Below are positions 26,789 through 36,551 of a DNA stretch of 64,000 bases, piece by piece; the stretch's first letter is position 1, and every line of letters begins with the position of its first letter. Source of the DNA: JAZKHE01 sp040385525 (lineage in GTDB: Bacteria; Bacteroidota; Bacteroidia; UBA4408); contig JAZKHE010000004.1 of the NCBI GenBank assembly GCA_040385525.1, positions 248,001-312,000 on the forward strand, in the 5' to 3' direction. The notes beneath the pieces are model-generated. The model was not told the DNA's origin. It saw only the letters and a list, made by a program, of their open reading frames with translations, and ran no database searches. The position numbers and the translations under genes are program-made.

Positions 26789-27915
26789 TAACTTTTAACA
26801 AACCCTATTTTACAGGAAAAGAAACAGATTATATTAAAGACGCAGTAGCTTCTTTAAAAATATCTGGTGATGGAATGTTCACAAAAAAATGTCATGAATT
26901 TTTTGAGAAAAAATACAACTTCAAAAAAGTATTACTAACAACTTCTTGCACTGATGCGCTCGAAATGGCAGCAATACTTATTGATATAAAAGAAGGCGAT
27001 GAAGTTATAGCTCCATCTTACACTTTCGTATCAACTGTTAATGCATTTGTATTAAGAGGCGCTAAAATAATTTTTATTGATAGCACACCTGAAAATCCAA
27101 ATATGGATGTTTCAAAAATTGAAAGTTTAATTACTCCAAAAACAAAAGCAATCGTTCCTGTGCATTATGCAGGTATTGCATGCGATATGGATGCAATTAT
27201 GGCAATAGCAAATAAGCACAACATATTTGTTATAGAAGATGCAGCTCAAGCAATTGATAGTTTTTATAAAGGAAAACCATTGGGTAGTATTGGGCATTTA
27301 GCAGCATTTTCTTTTCACGAAACAAAAAATATTATTTCTGGTGAAGGAGGAATGCTAGTAATTAATGATGAACTCTTTGTTAAAAGAGCAGAAATTATTC
27401 GCGAAAAAGGAACCAATCGTTCTTCGTTTTTTAGAGGAGAAGTTGATAAATATGGTTGGGTAGATATTGGTTCATCTTTTTTACCATCAGATATTATTGC
27501 AGCATTTTTGTTTGCTCAACTTGAAAACTTAGATCAAATACAAGCAAAAAGAAAACAAATTTGGAATTTATATAAAGAGAATTTAACGGAATTAGAAACA
27601 CAAAATAAAATTCAACTTCCTCTAATACCTGATTATGCTACTAATAACGCACACATGTTTTACATTGTTTGCAAAAACTTAAATGAACGTTCTGCTTTAA
27701 TTGAACATTTGAAAGCAAATAAAATAAACGCTGTGTTTCATTATTTATCATTGCATAAGAGTCCGTTTTACGAAAAAATTCATGGCGATAAACAAATGCC
27801 TTTATCAGATATGTATACCGATTGCCTTGTTCGTTTGCCATTTTATTATGAACTAACAACAGAAGATGTAAATTTGATTTGTAAAACTATTTTAGATTTT
27901 TATAAAAGTCGCTAA
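26785..27915 (+). CDS. rffA: dTDP-4-amino-4,6-dideoxygalactose transaminase (WecE/RffA type)
   Basis: A 376-residue aminotransferase of the DegT/DnrJ/EryC1/StrS family. The stretch TSCTDALEMAA, APSYTFVSTVNAFVLRGA and the DSTPENPNMD element are characteristic of WecE/RffA proteins. D152 (IEDAAQA) contacts the PLP ring and K181 (FHETKNIISGEGG) is the Schiff-base lysine. The reaction aminates dTDP-4-keto-6-deoxyglucose to dTDP-4-amino-4,6-dideoxygalactose (Fuc4N). With the NeuD-like acetyltransferase, Fuc4NAc or a related sugar is predicted. No dTDP-glucose synthesis genes (RmlA/B) are in the window, so the precursor must come from elsewhere. Confidence 0.9.
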   Translation: MITFNKPYFTGKETDYIKDAVASLKISGDGMFTKKCHEFFEKKYNFKKVLLTTSCTDALEMAAILIDIKEGDEVIAPSYTFVSTVNAFVLRGAKIIFIDSTPENPNMDVSKIESLITPKTKAIVPVHYAGIACDMDAIMAIANKHNIFVIEDAAQAIDSFYKGKPLGSIGHLAAFSFHETKNIISGEGGMLVINDELFVKRAEIIREKGTNRSSFFRGEVDKYGWVDIGSSFLPSDIIAAFLFAQLENLDQIQAKRKQIWNLYKENLTELETQNKIQLPLIPDYATNNAHMFYIVCKNLNERSALIEHLKANKINAVFHYLSLHKSPFYEKIHGDKQMPLSDMYTDCLVRLPFYYELTTEDVNLICKTILDFYKSR

Positions 27916-27923
27916 TAAATAGG

Positions 27924-29609
27924 ATGAATCTTAAAGTTGACTACAAAAAATATCCTTTACTAATAAGTTTAGTGATAGTAGTTAGTCAATTTACAATTAT
28001 TCAATTACTTTTCAATACACGGTTTAATACTAATGATGATGTAATGATGATGTTTCTTTCGAGAGGCGTTGTATTTACAAATGAACCGACTCCCTTATTA
28101 TTATATAGTAATGTAATTTATGGAAAATATTTAGTGTTTTTCACTCAATTATTTTCAAAAATAAATTTTTACACTATCAATAATTTTATATTATTAATAT
28201 TTTCTTTAACTGCAATCAGTTACAACATTCTATTAAATTCAAATTACAAAACACTTTTATTGTTCAATTTAGTTATATTTCCATTTACATTTAATCTTTT
28301 TATTGTAATTCAGTTCACTATACTTTCTAGCGTGCTATTTTTATCGGGAATAATTTCATTTTTTAATTATTTCAAATATCCCAAAAAAAAACTGCTTTAC
28401 TATAGTTTTTTTTCAATAGTTCTGGCTAGTCTAATTCGATTTGAACAAACTATATTATTGTTGCTATTTACTGCTCCTATTGTTATTGTCTTTATTTATA
28501 AAATAAAAGCAAATATTAAGCGAATTATAGTTGTTTTATCGCTAATAGCGGCTACATGCGTACTACTTTCTATATATAGTAAAAACTATTATACTAGTAA
28601 AGCAAATTATGATTTTGAAAATTACAATGTTAAAATTGCCTCATTATTTTACGACTACAATTTAATTGAAAAAATAAGTCATGAAACAAAATCAGTATTT
28701 TTAAAAAAACTTAACATTTCAACTAACGATACTAAACTCTATGACTCTTGGTATTTAACTCCATTATTAATTAATAATGCCAGATTTTGGGATGACTCAG
28801 AAATAAATAAATTATTCTCAAAAATTGAAAACTCATTTTTTAATTTCAAAATATTAAAAGAAGAATCTAAAGGATTTCTAAGTATTTACTTAACATTACT
28901 AATTGTTGTATTATCGATTATTTATTACATTTCTACAAAAAAAATAAATTTACTTCTACTTTTTTTTTCATCTCTACTATTTGCAATAATAATCTCACAA
29001 ACAATAAATTATTTCTTAAAAGAAATGCCATACAGATTATTAATGCCAGTAATTTTTTCCATATTTAGTCTACTTCTATTTTACTTTATAACCTATCACA
29101 AAATTAAAATCAACAGTGTATTTAAATATTCAATTGTAATTATTTTATGCCTATCTAATATTAAATACGTGAAAAGCTTTAATGAAATGAGAAAAGATTT
29201 AGATAAATTTAATTACAATGAATTAAAATCAATATACACTGAATTAGACAGTACAAAAACTTATATTTTTCACCCTTATTTGCGTTTATTTACTAAAATA
29301 AACAAATACGATACCTTTAATTGGACTAACAATAAATTAGTTGGTATAAGTACTAGCTTACTAACACAACATCCTTCAGTAGTAAGCAATTATAAAAATT
29401 TTAAATATGGTTTTGATTTTGAAATTTTATTAAACAAAAACATTAGATTTGTAGCATCAAAAAAAATTGAAAATTCATTTTTTCCTTCTATAAAAAAATA
29501 TTATCAAGAACATTATAATTTAAAAATTGACATTATTCAAGATAAAAAAATATATAGCAATGATTACTATAGTTACAAGTATATCTATTTAGGGAAATAC
29601 AAAAATTAA
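27924..29609 (+). CDS. GT-C-like polytopic membrane protein, tandem copy 1
   Basis: A 561-residue membrane protein of about ten to eleven helices followed by a C-terminal soluble part of about 110 residues. After the first helix it has FNTNDDVMMMF with D38-D39, an acidic pair where GT-C glycosyltransferases carry catalytic residues. The ending YKYIYLGKYKN is almost repeated in the next gene. I did not recognise a named family. The gene begins 8 nt after rffA and is probably the last part of the same operon. A transferase using the polyprenyl-phosphate sugar made by the GT2 enzyme upstream is a plausible but unproven role. Confidence 0.6.
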   Translation: MNLKVDYKKYPLLISLVIVVSQFTIIQLLFNTRFNTNDDVMMMFLSRGVVFTNEPTPLLLYSNVIYGKYLVFFTQLFSKINFYTINNFILLIFSLTAISYNILLNSNYKTLLLFNLVIFPFTFNLFIVIQFTILSSVLFLSGIISFFNYFKYPKKKLLYYSFFSIVLASLIRFEQTILLLLFTAPIVIVFIYKIKANIKRIIVVLSLIAATCVLLSIYSKNYYTSKANYDFENYNVKIASLFYDYNLIEKISHETKSVFLKKLNISTNDTKLYDSWYLTPLLINNARFWDDSEINKLFSKIENSFFNFKILKEESKGFLSIYLTLLIVVLSIIYYISTKKINLLLLFFSSLLFAIIISQTINYFLKEMPYRLLMPVIFSIFSLLLFYFITYHKIKINSVFKYSIVIILCLSNIKYVKSFNEMRKDLDKFNYNELKSIYTELDSTKTYIFHPYLRLFTKINKYDTFNWTNNKLVGISTSLLTQHPSVVSNYKNFKYGFDFEILLNKNIRFVASKKIENSFFPSIKKYYQEHYNLKIDIIQDKKIYSNDYYSYKYIYLGKYKN

Positions 29610-29618
29610 TAAAGAGTT

Positions 29619-31317
29619 TTGAAGAAAACATCATTTTACTCGAAATATTTAGAATTATTAATGAAGCAACCTTTGTTGTGTTGTTCTATAATTATTATTG
29701 CACAGTTTTTAATAATACTTTTTTAACTCAAGATTCAATACAAATGATGACATTGCAATGATGTTTTTGTCAAGAGGAGTAATCTTTTCAAATGACCCAA
29801 CTGCATTATTACATTTTTCAAATATTATATACGGTAACTATTTAGTGTTCTTTACGAAACTATTTTATAGTATTAATTTTTACACAGTAAATAACTTTGC
29901 GCTTATAATAATCTCATTAATAACAATAAGCTATAATATTTTACTAAATTCTAATTATAAAACTCTCATTTTATTCTTAATAATATTACTTCCATTTACA
30001 TTTAACTTATTTACAACAATACAATTTACAATACTTTCAAGCGTGCTCTTTATTTCAGGGGTAATATCAATATTTAGTTATGTAAAACTTAAACATACAC
30101 TTTTACTATATTATGGAATAATTTCAATAATTTTTTCAAGTTTAATTAGGTTTGAGCAAACAATAATTATTGCTTCGTTTATATTGCCAGTTGCATTTTT
30201 TATAATATACAAACTAAAAGAGAGTAGAAAAAAAACTATTTTAATATTTAGTTCAGTTTTTATTGTTTGTTTTCTTTTATCACTTTACAACAAGAATTAT
30301 TATAAAAATGTAGCCAACTACGATTTTAATGAATACAATGTAAGGATAGCATCACTATTCTACGATTTTAAACTGCTCGACAAAATTAGTAGTGTAGATA
30401 AAAAAATAGCTCTTGAGACTTTTAGTATTTCGGAAAATGATGCAAAACTTTATAATGCTTTTTATTTAACACCATTATTAATTAATAAAGCCAAAACATG
30501 GAATGATAAAGAAATTGCCAGCTTATATAAAAAAATATCAAACCATTTTTTTAATATAACGACTTTTCTTACTCAGACTAAATATTTTGAAAACATTTAT
30601 GTTTTTTTTATCATACTAGCATTTTTAATAAACCATTACATTTCAAAAAAAAGAATAAATATTTTTTTATTCTTTGGCATTAGTCTAATCTACTTTTTTT
30701 TAGTAAGTCTTTCTATTAATTATTTTTTAAAACCAATGCCATTTAGAACTATATTATCTGTTACATTTTGTATATTATCCTTATCAATTTTTTACTTCGT
30801 AATTATCACAGAAAAAAAACATGAAAACATTTATATATATTCCCTAGCATGTCTACTATTAATTTTTAATAGCATTCAAATCAAAAAATCAATTTCGATA
30901 AGAAAAGAGTTTGACTTTTTTAATTACAATGGATTGAAATCGGTTTATTCAAAATTTGATACAACAAAAAAATATGTATTCTATCCTCCAATAAAACTTC
31001 TTTCATATATAAGTGTTTACGATACTTTTGATTGGGCAAAATCAACTACTATTTACCGAAACAGCTTAATGTCACAGCATCCAATAATTTTGCAAAATTA
31101 TACTAATCTTAAATATGCTTTTGATAGCCAAATGTTTTCCGATAAAAACATCAGGTATATTACTACAAAAAATTCAGAAAAAACATTATTTCCAAACATT
31201 AAAAAATACTACCAAGAACATTACAATTGCAATATTGATATTCTCAAAGATGAAAAAATTTATGGCAACGAATACTATAGTTATAAATTTATCTACTTAG
31301 GGAAATACAAAAATTAA
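29619..31317 (+). pseudogene. GT-C-like membrane protein, tandem copy 2, frameshifted near the N-terminus
   Basis: This is a diverged duplicate of the preceding gene. The long open frame is 29758-31317 (519 residues from ATG 29758) and matches copy 1 from MMFLSRGV to the end. Homology continues upstream: codons from TTG 29619 or ATG 29661 read MKQPLLCCSIIIIAQFLIILF, equivalent to the first helix of copy 1, and the frame then breaks at a run of six T (29719-29724). Removing one T joins it to NSRFNTNDDIAMMF. Translation from 29758 alone would lack both the first helix and the DD pair (codons 29746-29751). It is a frameshifted gene, a phase-variable tract or a sequencing error; the long remaining frame argues for recent breakage or error. 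Confidence 0.6.
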
Positions 31318-31336
31318 TTTTAAAGAAAAAAACAAT

Positions 31337-32605
31337 ATGATAAAAGCTAACAACCCTCAACTAAAAAGTTGGATTGAAGTTCCAAAAAATTCAGATTTCC
31401 CAATTCAAAATATACCATTTGGAGTTATTAAAACCATCAGCGGAACAACTATAGCTTCGCGAATTGGAGATACAGTAATATCAATTTCAGCCCTATACAA
31501 ATTTGGTTATTTAAACGATTTAGGTTTAACTGAGCAAACTATAAACTCATCTGTTTTAAATGATTTTATTGCGCTAGGAAAAAAAGTCACAAATGCTGTT
31601 AGAGAAAAAATATCAGAACTATTTGTAGATACAAATTCTACATTAAAAAATAATGACGCACACAAAGCAGAAATTTTATTTTCAATAACTGAAATAAAAA
31701 ATGCTTTACCTGTTAGAATTGAAAATTATACTGATTTCTATTCTAGTAAAGAGCATGCAACTAATGTTGGAACTATGTTTAGAGACCCTAAAAATGCATT
31801 GTTGCCCAACTGGTTACACATTCCAATAGGCTATCATGGTAGAGCATCTTCAATTGTAATTTCGGGCACTTCTATTCATCGTCCTAAAGGTCAAACTAAA
31901 GCACCAGATGCAGAATTACCTAGTTTTGGGCCAAGCAAACAACTTGATTTTGAATTGGAATTAGCTTTTGTAGTTGGAAAAGAAACTCAACTCGGTGATT
32001 CTATTCCAATTGATAAAGCAGAAGAATTTATTTTCGGTTTAGTTTTATTCAACGACTGGAGCGCACGAGATATACAAGCATGGGAATATGTTCCACTAGG
32101 TCCATTTTTAGCTAAAAACTTTGCCTCTACTATCTCTCCGTGGATTGTTACTTTGGAAGCTTTAGAACCTTTTAGAGTTGCAGGCCCAACTCAAGAGCCA
32201 AAAGTTTTACCTTACTTAGATTATAAAGGCGCTAAAAATTATGATATTAATTTAGATGTAATTATTAAACCAAAAGGTGCCGAAGAAACGGTTGTTTCTA
32301 AATCAAATTTTAAATACATGTATTGGAACATGGCACAACAACTTACACACCACACTGTAAATGGTTGTAACATGAAAGTTGGCGACATGTATGCTTCAGG
32401 CACAATTAGCGGGCCAACAGAAGATTCGTACGGTTCTATGTTAGAGATAACATGGAGAGGAACAAAACCTCTTAAAATGAAAAACGGCACCGAACGTAAA
32501 TTTATTGATGATGGTGATACTGTTATTATTAAAGGATATTGCGAAAAAGATGGTGTAAGAATTGGATTTGGAGAATCTGCCTCTGAAGTTTTACCAACAA
32601 AATAA
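31337..32605 (+). CDS. fahA: Fumarylacetoacetase
   Basis: A 422-residue protein, the normal FAH length. It contains the small N-terminal SH3-like part (about 1-115) and the larger catalytic beta-roll, with YTDFYSSKEHATNVG carrying the metal/substrate residues, GYHGRASSIV, LDFELELAFVVG (metal-binding Glu), LFNDWSARDIQAWEY and GDMYASGTISGP. It catalyses the last step of tyrosine/phenylalanine catabolism, splitting fumarylacetoacetate into fumarate and acetoacetate in the cytoplasm. It follows the surface-polysaccharide genes after 19 nt but is unrelated in function. Its downstream hairpin faces the convergent HD-domain gene. Confidence 0.96.
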   Translation: MIKANNPQLKSWIEVPKNSDFPIQNIPFGVIKTISGTTIASRIGDTVISISALYKFGYLNDLGLTEQTINSSVLNDFIALGKKVTNAVREKISELFVDTNSTLKNNDAHKAEILFSITEIKNALPVRIENYTDFYSSKEHATNVGTMFRDPKNALLPNWLHIPIGYHGRASSIVISGTSIHRPKGQTKAPDAELPSFGPSKQLDFELELAFVVGKETQLGDSIPIDKAEEFIFGLVLFNDWSARDIQAWEYVPLGPFLAKNFASTISPWIVTLEALEPFRVAGPTQEPKVLPYLDYKGAKNYDINLDVIIKPKGAEETVVSKSNFKYMYWNMAQQLTHHTVNGCNMKVGDMYASGTISGPTEDSYGSMLEITWRGTKPLKMKNGTERKFIDDGDTVIIKGYCEKDGVRIGFGESASEVLPTK

Positions 32606-32615
32606 TTCAAAATGT

Positions 32616-32654
32616 AAGATTCAAGGTTCAAGCTAATATTGAACTTTGAATCTT
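32616..32654. terminator. Hairpin between convergent genes (microrepeat-derived)
   Basis: AAGATTCAAGGTTCAA (32616-32631) pairs with TTGAACTTTGAATCTT (32639-32654) around a 7-nt loop, 16 bp with one G-T pair. It lies between the ends of fahA (+) and the HD-domain gene (-), a fitting place for a two-way terminator, although no strong T run follows directly. The sequence belongs to the TTGAACTTTGAA-like microrepeats also present beside 36104-36502. Confidence 0.5.
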
Positions 32655-32672
32655 TAACTTTAAACCTTAAAC

Positions 32673-34739
32673 CTATTTAGGGTATTCAATTCTAAGGTGG
32701 TAGATATTCATTAATTTCTTTTTCAGAATTTTTTTGATTATCGTAATATCCTTAAACGTTATATCTGAGTTTACAAATTGATTTTCTTCTACTTGCCTTC
32801 CTATTACGCGTTCTACAATAGAATCGATTGATTCTGCATCGTATTTTTTAATGCTACGCGATGCTGCTTCAACAGAATCGGCCATCATTAAAATTGCTGT
32901 TTCTTTAGAAAATGGTAGCGGTCCTGGATATTGAAAAGCTTTAACATCTATAACTTCATCAGGATAATTTTTTAAATGCGAACGATAAAAATATTCTGCT
33001 TTAGTTTCGCCATGATGCGTGCGAATAAAATCAATAATTTGATCGGGTAAATTATTTTTTTTCGCAATTTCAATTCCTTTTGCAACGTGCCCAATAATTA
33101 CGGAAGCACTTTCTTCAAAAGTTAATTCATCGTGCGGATTAACTCCTGTAAATTGATTTTCGATAAAATACATTGGGTTTTCCATTTTACCAATATCGTG
33201 ATAAAGCGCTCCTACCCTAACCAACAAAGCAGAGCCACCTACTTTGATAGCTGCTTCCTCAGCCAAATTTGCAACTTGTAACGAATGTTGAAATGTACCT
33301 GGAGCTTTAATAGATAACTCTCTAAGCAATGGTGTATTTATATCTGACAATTCCATTAACGAAACGTCTGAAATAAATCCGAATAATTTTTCGAAAACAT
33401 AAATAAGTGGATATACAAAGAGCGTTAGTGTAGAACTTACAAAAAACCACTGAATAATATACCAGTCGAATGTTTTTAAAGAACCCTCTCTAATAACATA
33501 AAAACCTAAATACGTTAAACAATACACTGCAAAAATAATTGCTACCGAAACAAAAACTTGTTTTCGGTTTCGCATATTTATAATACTAAAAATTGTAAAA
33601 ATTCCACCAATTAATTGAAGCAAAACAAACTCAAAAGGATTAGGCACAACCAAACCCAAAATCAACATAGATGCTATGTGCATAAACAAGGCAACTCGCG
33701 TATCAAAAAAGGCACGCGTAAGCATTGGCATTATCGAAAATGGTAAAATATAAACGCTCGCTATGTTAAGTTTTATAGCAACATTCGTCATTAAAGAAAT
33801 TAAAAAGAATTCCAATAAAATAAATGTAACTTTTTGGTTGTTTAAAAATATATCTCTTCTAAAAAGATATAAAAACATAAACACCATTGCAATGCAAATG
33901 GATACTAAAACAATTTGACCAGCAACTATAAAATAGAATTTTGAAGAACCTCCATATTGCGTTAAATACTCTTTTTTTAATGATTCTAAAACTTGATAAT
34001 CATTCTCATCAATTAAATCTCCTCTCGATATAATGCGCTCTCCTTTTTGTTTCATATCTCTATTTAAAGAAATATTATCCAACAAATCGTTAAGCGCTTT
34101 TGAACTGGTATTCGCATCAAAAAACACATTTTGTTTGAGTGAGTTTTCAATTATTTTTTTTATGAAATTTTGATCGATTCTAGAATTCTTTTCAATGTTT
34201 TCGTTTACAAAATTTTGTACTGTAACAATCGTAAAAAGCTCTTTTAATTCAACTTCTTCTGCTAAATTATTTTCAACTAAAAAAATAGTGTAATCATCTG
34301 CTTTCCCTTCTAATACTTCATTATACTGAATAATACCAATTTTATAAATTTCAGATAATATTCGTTTTGTTTCATCAAGACTTTTTTCTTGCGCAAACTT
34401 ATCTTTACTTAATACACTTTTAAACCAATTATCATTAAAATCACTAATTACACTTGCAATTACCTCATTGTAAACTTTAGGATTAACTTTAAAATATTGT
34501 TTGGATTTTTGTTTAATGTCCAATTTTTCTTTCGCTAATTCTTCATCCGATTTATAAATTGCAAAGTCAAAAGGCGCTATCAAATCTTCGTGTAGCCAAG
34601 GTTTTCCTTTTTGATATTCGTATCTAAATTTACCTTCTTTAGGAATAAAATAAACTATTCCCAAAACGCACACAATCATTAAAATTATTTTGTAAATAAC
34701 TTCGTGTTTGTGCCCAATTGTATATACAAAATTTTTCAT
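32673..34739 (-). CDS. 7TM-HD phosphohydrolase, PgpH-like cyclic-dinucleotide phosphodiesterase
   Basis: A 688-residue membrane protein: one N-terminal helix (about 14-32), an extracytoplasmic 7TMR-HDED-type domain (about 40-265), seven membrane helices (about 275-460) and a cytoplasmic HDIG domain. Catalytic elements include LYHDIGKMENPMYF with the HD pair, the preceding QHSLQVANLAEEAA histidine, and IRTHHGE. Architecture and motifs match PgpH, which degrades c-di-AMP. The gene is monocistronic as far as visible and convergent with fahA. Activity on c-di-AMP is known for the family and inferred here. Confidence 0.9.
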   Translation of the reverse strand: MKNFVYTIGHKHEVIYKIILMIVCVLGIVYFIPKEGKFRYEYQKGKPWLHEDLIAPFDFAIYKSDEELAKEKLDIKQKSKQYFKVNPKVYNEVIASVISDFNDNWFKSVLSKDKFAQEKSLDETKRILSEIYKIGIIQYNEVLEGKADDYTIFLVENNLAEEVELKELFTIVTVQNFVNENIEKNSRIDQNFIKKIIENSLKQNVFFDANTSSKALNDLLDNISLNRDMKQKGERIISRGDLIDENDYQVLESLKKEYLTQYGGSSKFYFIVAGQIVLVSICIAMVFMFLYLFRRDIFLNNQKVTFILLEFFLISLMTNVAIKLNIASVYILPFSIMPMLTRAFFDTRVALFMHIASMLILGLVVPNPFEFVLLQLIGGIFTIFSIINMRNRKQVFVSVAIIFAVYCLTYLGFYVIREGSLKTFDWYIIQWFFVSSTLTLFVYPLIYVFEKLFGFISDVSLMELSDINTPLLRELSIKAPGTFQHSLQVANLAEEAAIKVGGSALLVRVGALYHDIGKMENPMYFIENQFTGVNPHDELTFEESASVIIGHVAKGIEIAKKNNLPDQIIDFIRTHHGETKAEYFYRSHLKNYPDEVIDVKAFQYPGPLPFSKETAILMMADSVEAASRSIKKYDAESIDSIVERVIGRQVEENQFVNSDITFKDITIIKKILKKKLMNIYHLRIEYPK

Positions 34740-34888
34740 ATTTATCTTATTTATTGATGCTTTTGATGCGTTTAACTATCCATAACAAGTATTTATCTTA
34801 TTAAGCGCTTAGCATTTCAAAATTAAATTATTAATCTTTATCTTTAGACTGTTATTCAATAAATTTCAACTAAATAATCAAAATAATA

Positions 34889-36070
34889 ATGAAAGAAGTA
34901 TATGTTATTTCTGCGGTTAGAACTGCAATGGGAACATTTGGAGGCTCTTTAGCAGGTATTTCTGCGCCAAAATTAGGTGCAGCAGCAATTAAAGGTGCAA
35001 TTGAAAAAGCTGGTATTTCGGCTAGCGAAGTGCAAGATGTAATTATGGGAAACGTTTTACAGGCTAACTTAGGTCAGGCTCCAGCTCGACAAGCAGCTAA
35101 ATTTGCGGGTTTAGCAGATAATGTAAACGCAACTACTGTAAATAAAGTTTGTGCAAGTGGTATGAAAGCCGTTTCGTTAGCAACTCAATCTATTTTATTG
35201 GGCGATGCCGATGTAGTAGTAGCTGGTGGCATGGAAAATATGAGTCAAGTTCCATATTATGTTGAAACCAACCGTTGGGGAAATAAATACGGAAACGTAA
35301 CCATGATTGATGGTTTGGCTAAAGACGGATTAACCGATGTTTACGGCAATGTTGCAATGGGTAACTGCGCTGATATGTGCTCTAAAGAAAATAATATTAC
35401 AAGAGAAGATCAAGATAAATTTGCAATTGAATCTTACACTCGCTCGCAAAAAGCTTGGGCAGATGGTAAATTTGCTAACGAAATTGTTCCTGTTGAAATT
35501 CCTCAACGTAAAGGAGATGCTATTCTTTTTAAAGAAGACGAAGAATATAAAAATGTGAAATTTGATAAAATTCCTGAGTTAAAACCAGCATTTACAAAAG
35601 ACGGAACTGCAACTGCCGCAAACTCTTCAACAATGAATGATGGTGCAGCTGCTTTAGTTTTAATGAGCAAAGAAAAAGCAGAAAAATTAGGCGTTAAACC
35701 AATTGCAATTATTCGTGGCTATGCTGATGCAGAACAAGCACCAGAATGGTTTACAACAACTCCATCTATTGCTGTTCCTAAAGCTGTTGAAAAAGCAGGA
35801 TTAAAAATGAGCGACATTCAATATTTTGAATTAAACGAAGCATTTGCTACTGTTGGTTTAGTAAACACAAAAAAAATGAATTTAGATCCATCAAAAGTTA
35901 ACGTTAACGGTGGTGCTGTTTCATTAGGACATCCACTTGGCTGTTCTGGCGCAAGAGTTATTGTAACGTTAATTAATGTTTTAAAACAAAACAACGCTAA
36001 ATATGGTGCTGCTGGAATTTGTAATGGTGGTGGTGGAGCTTCTGCTATAGTAATCGAAAATGTTAGTTAG
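34889..36070 (+). CDS. Acetyl-CoA C-acetyltransferase (thiolase)
   Basis: A 393-residue biosynthetic-type thiolase. The nucleophile is C88 in VNKVCASGMKAV; the C-terminal catalytic residues lie in NGGAVSLGHPLGCSGAR (His) and ICNGGGGASAIV (Cys); NEAFA is also conserved. The enzyme condenses two acetyl-CoA to acetoacetyl-CoA or performs the reverse cleavage. There is no signal peptide. It stands alone, with a 149-nt upstream gap after the divergent HD-domain gene. AtoB-like or FadA-like usage cannot be told apart from sequence alone; the 393-residue length and motifs favour the acetyl-CoA acetyltransferase group. Confidence 0.95.
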   Translation: MKEVYVISAVRTAMGTFGGSLAGISAPKLGAAAIKGAIEKAGISASEVQDVIMGNVLQANLGQAPARQAAKFAGLADNVNATTVNKVCASGMKAVSLATQSILLGDADVVVAGGMENMSQVPYYVETNRWGNKYGNVTMIDGLAKDGLTDVYGNVAMGNCADMCSKENNITREDQDKFAIESYTRSQKAWADGKFANEIVPVEIPQRKGDAILFKEDEEYKNVKFDKIPELKPAFTKDGTATAANSSTMNDGAAALVLMSKEKAEKLGVKPIAIIRGYADAEQAPEWFTTTPSIAVPKAVEKAGLKMSDIQYFELNEAFATVGLVNTKKMNLDPSKVNVNGGAVSLGHPLGCSGARVIVTLINVLKQNNAKYGAAGICNGGGGASAIVIENVS

Positions 36071-36102
36071 TTTCAAGTTTTGAGTTAAAAGTTTCAAGTT
36101 TA
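36070..36102 (+). repeat. Left arm of inverted repeat flanking the four-helix gene
   Basis: A short AT-rich tract built from TTTCAAGTTT-like units. Its segment AAGTTTCAAGTT at 36089-36100 is the exact reverse complement of AACTTGAAACTT at 36536-36547 on the other side of the four-helix-bundle gene. Confidence 0.65.
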
Positions 36103-36103
36103 A

Positions 36104-36502
36104 ATGGCTACGATTAACAGTTTTGAAGAATTAGAAGTTTGGAAAAAATCGAGGTTGCTATGTAATGAGATTTATTTAGTTACCAATACTGGAACTTTTG
36201 AAAAAGACTTTAAACTTCGCGACCAAATAAACGGTTCAAGTGGTTCAGTTATGGATAACATTTCTGAAGGATTTGAAAGAGATGGCAAAGCAGAATTTAG
36301 ACAATTTTTGAGTATCTCTAAAGGCTCTTGTGGAGAAGTTAGATCGCAACTCTACAGAGCGTTAGATAGAAAACATATTAACGAAGAACAGTTTAATAAA
36401 CTTAAAAATCAGGCAGAAGAAATTAGTAAACAATTAAATAGTTTTATAAAATATTTAAATAGCACAGAAATTAAAGGCACGAAGTTTAAAACAACCAAAT
36501 AA
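36104..36502 (+). CDS. Four-helix-bundle protein (23S rRNA intervening-sequence type)
   Basis: A 132-residue protein of the four-helix-bundle/S23 family, with typical LEVWKKSRLLCNEIY at the start, RDQINGSSGSVMDNISEGFER in the middle and the FLSISKGSCGEVRSQL helix. In other bacteria such genes lie within intervening sequences of 23S rRNA or stand free between short repeats. Here the gene is not in an rRNA gene; it lies between thiolase and an NlpC/P60 gene and is flanked by inverted repeats (12 of 12 matching bases). The cellular function is unknown. This layout suggests a small mobile unit of gene plus hairpin ends. Confidence 0.88.
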   Translation: MATINSFEELEVWKKSRLLCNEIYLVTNTGTFEKDFKLRDQINGSSGSVMDNISEGFERDGKAEFRQFLSISKGSCGEVRSQLYRALDRKHINEEQFNKLKNQAEEISKQLNSFIKYLNSTEIKGTKFKTTK

Positions 36503-36506
36503 ACGT

Positions 36507-36548
36507 GAAACCAAAACTTTGAACCTGAAACTTTGAACTTGAAACTTA
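36507..36548 (+). repeat. Right arm of inverted repeat flanking the four-helix gene
   Basis: AACTTTGAACCTGAAACTTT and a following TTGAACTTGAAACTT stretch make a tract of TTGAAACTT-like units. AACTTGAAACTT (36536-36547) mirrors the left arm exactly. The next gene starts only 4 nt later. Confidence 0.65.
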
Positions 36549-36551
36549 ATT

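Noticed and set aside
32239..32631. 130-residue minus-strand frame
   Set aside because: Antisense to the conserved C-terminal half of fumarylacetoacetase.
36104..36502. Possible embedded 23S rRNA gene around the four-helix gene
   Set aside because: The flanks are protein genes (thiolase and NlpC/P60); no rRNA sequence is present.
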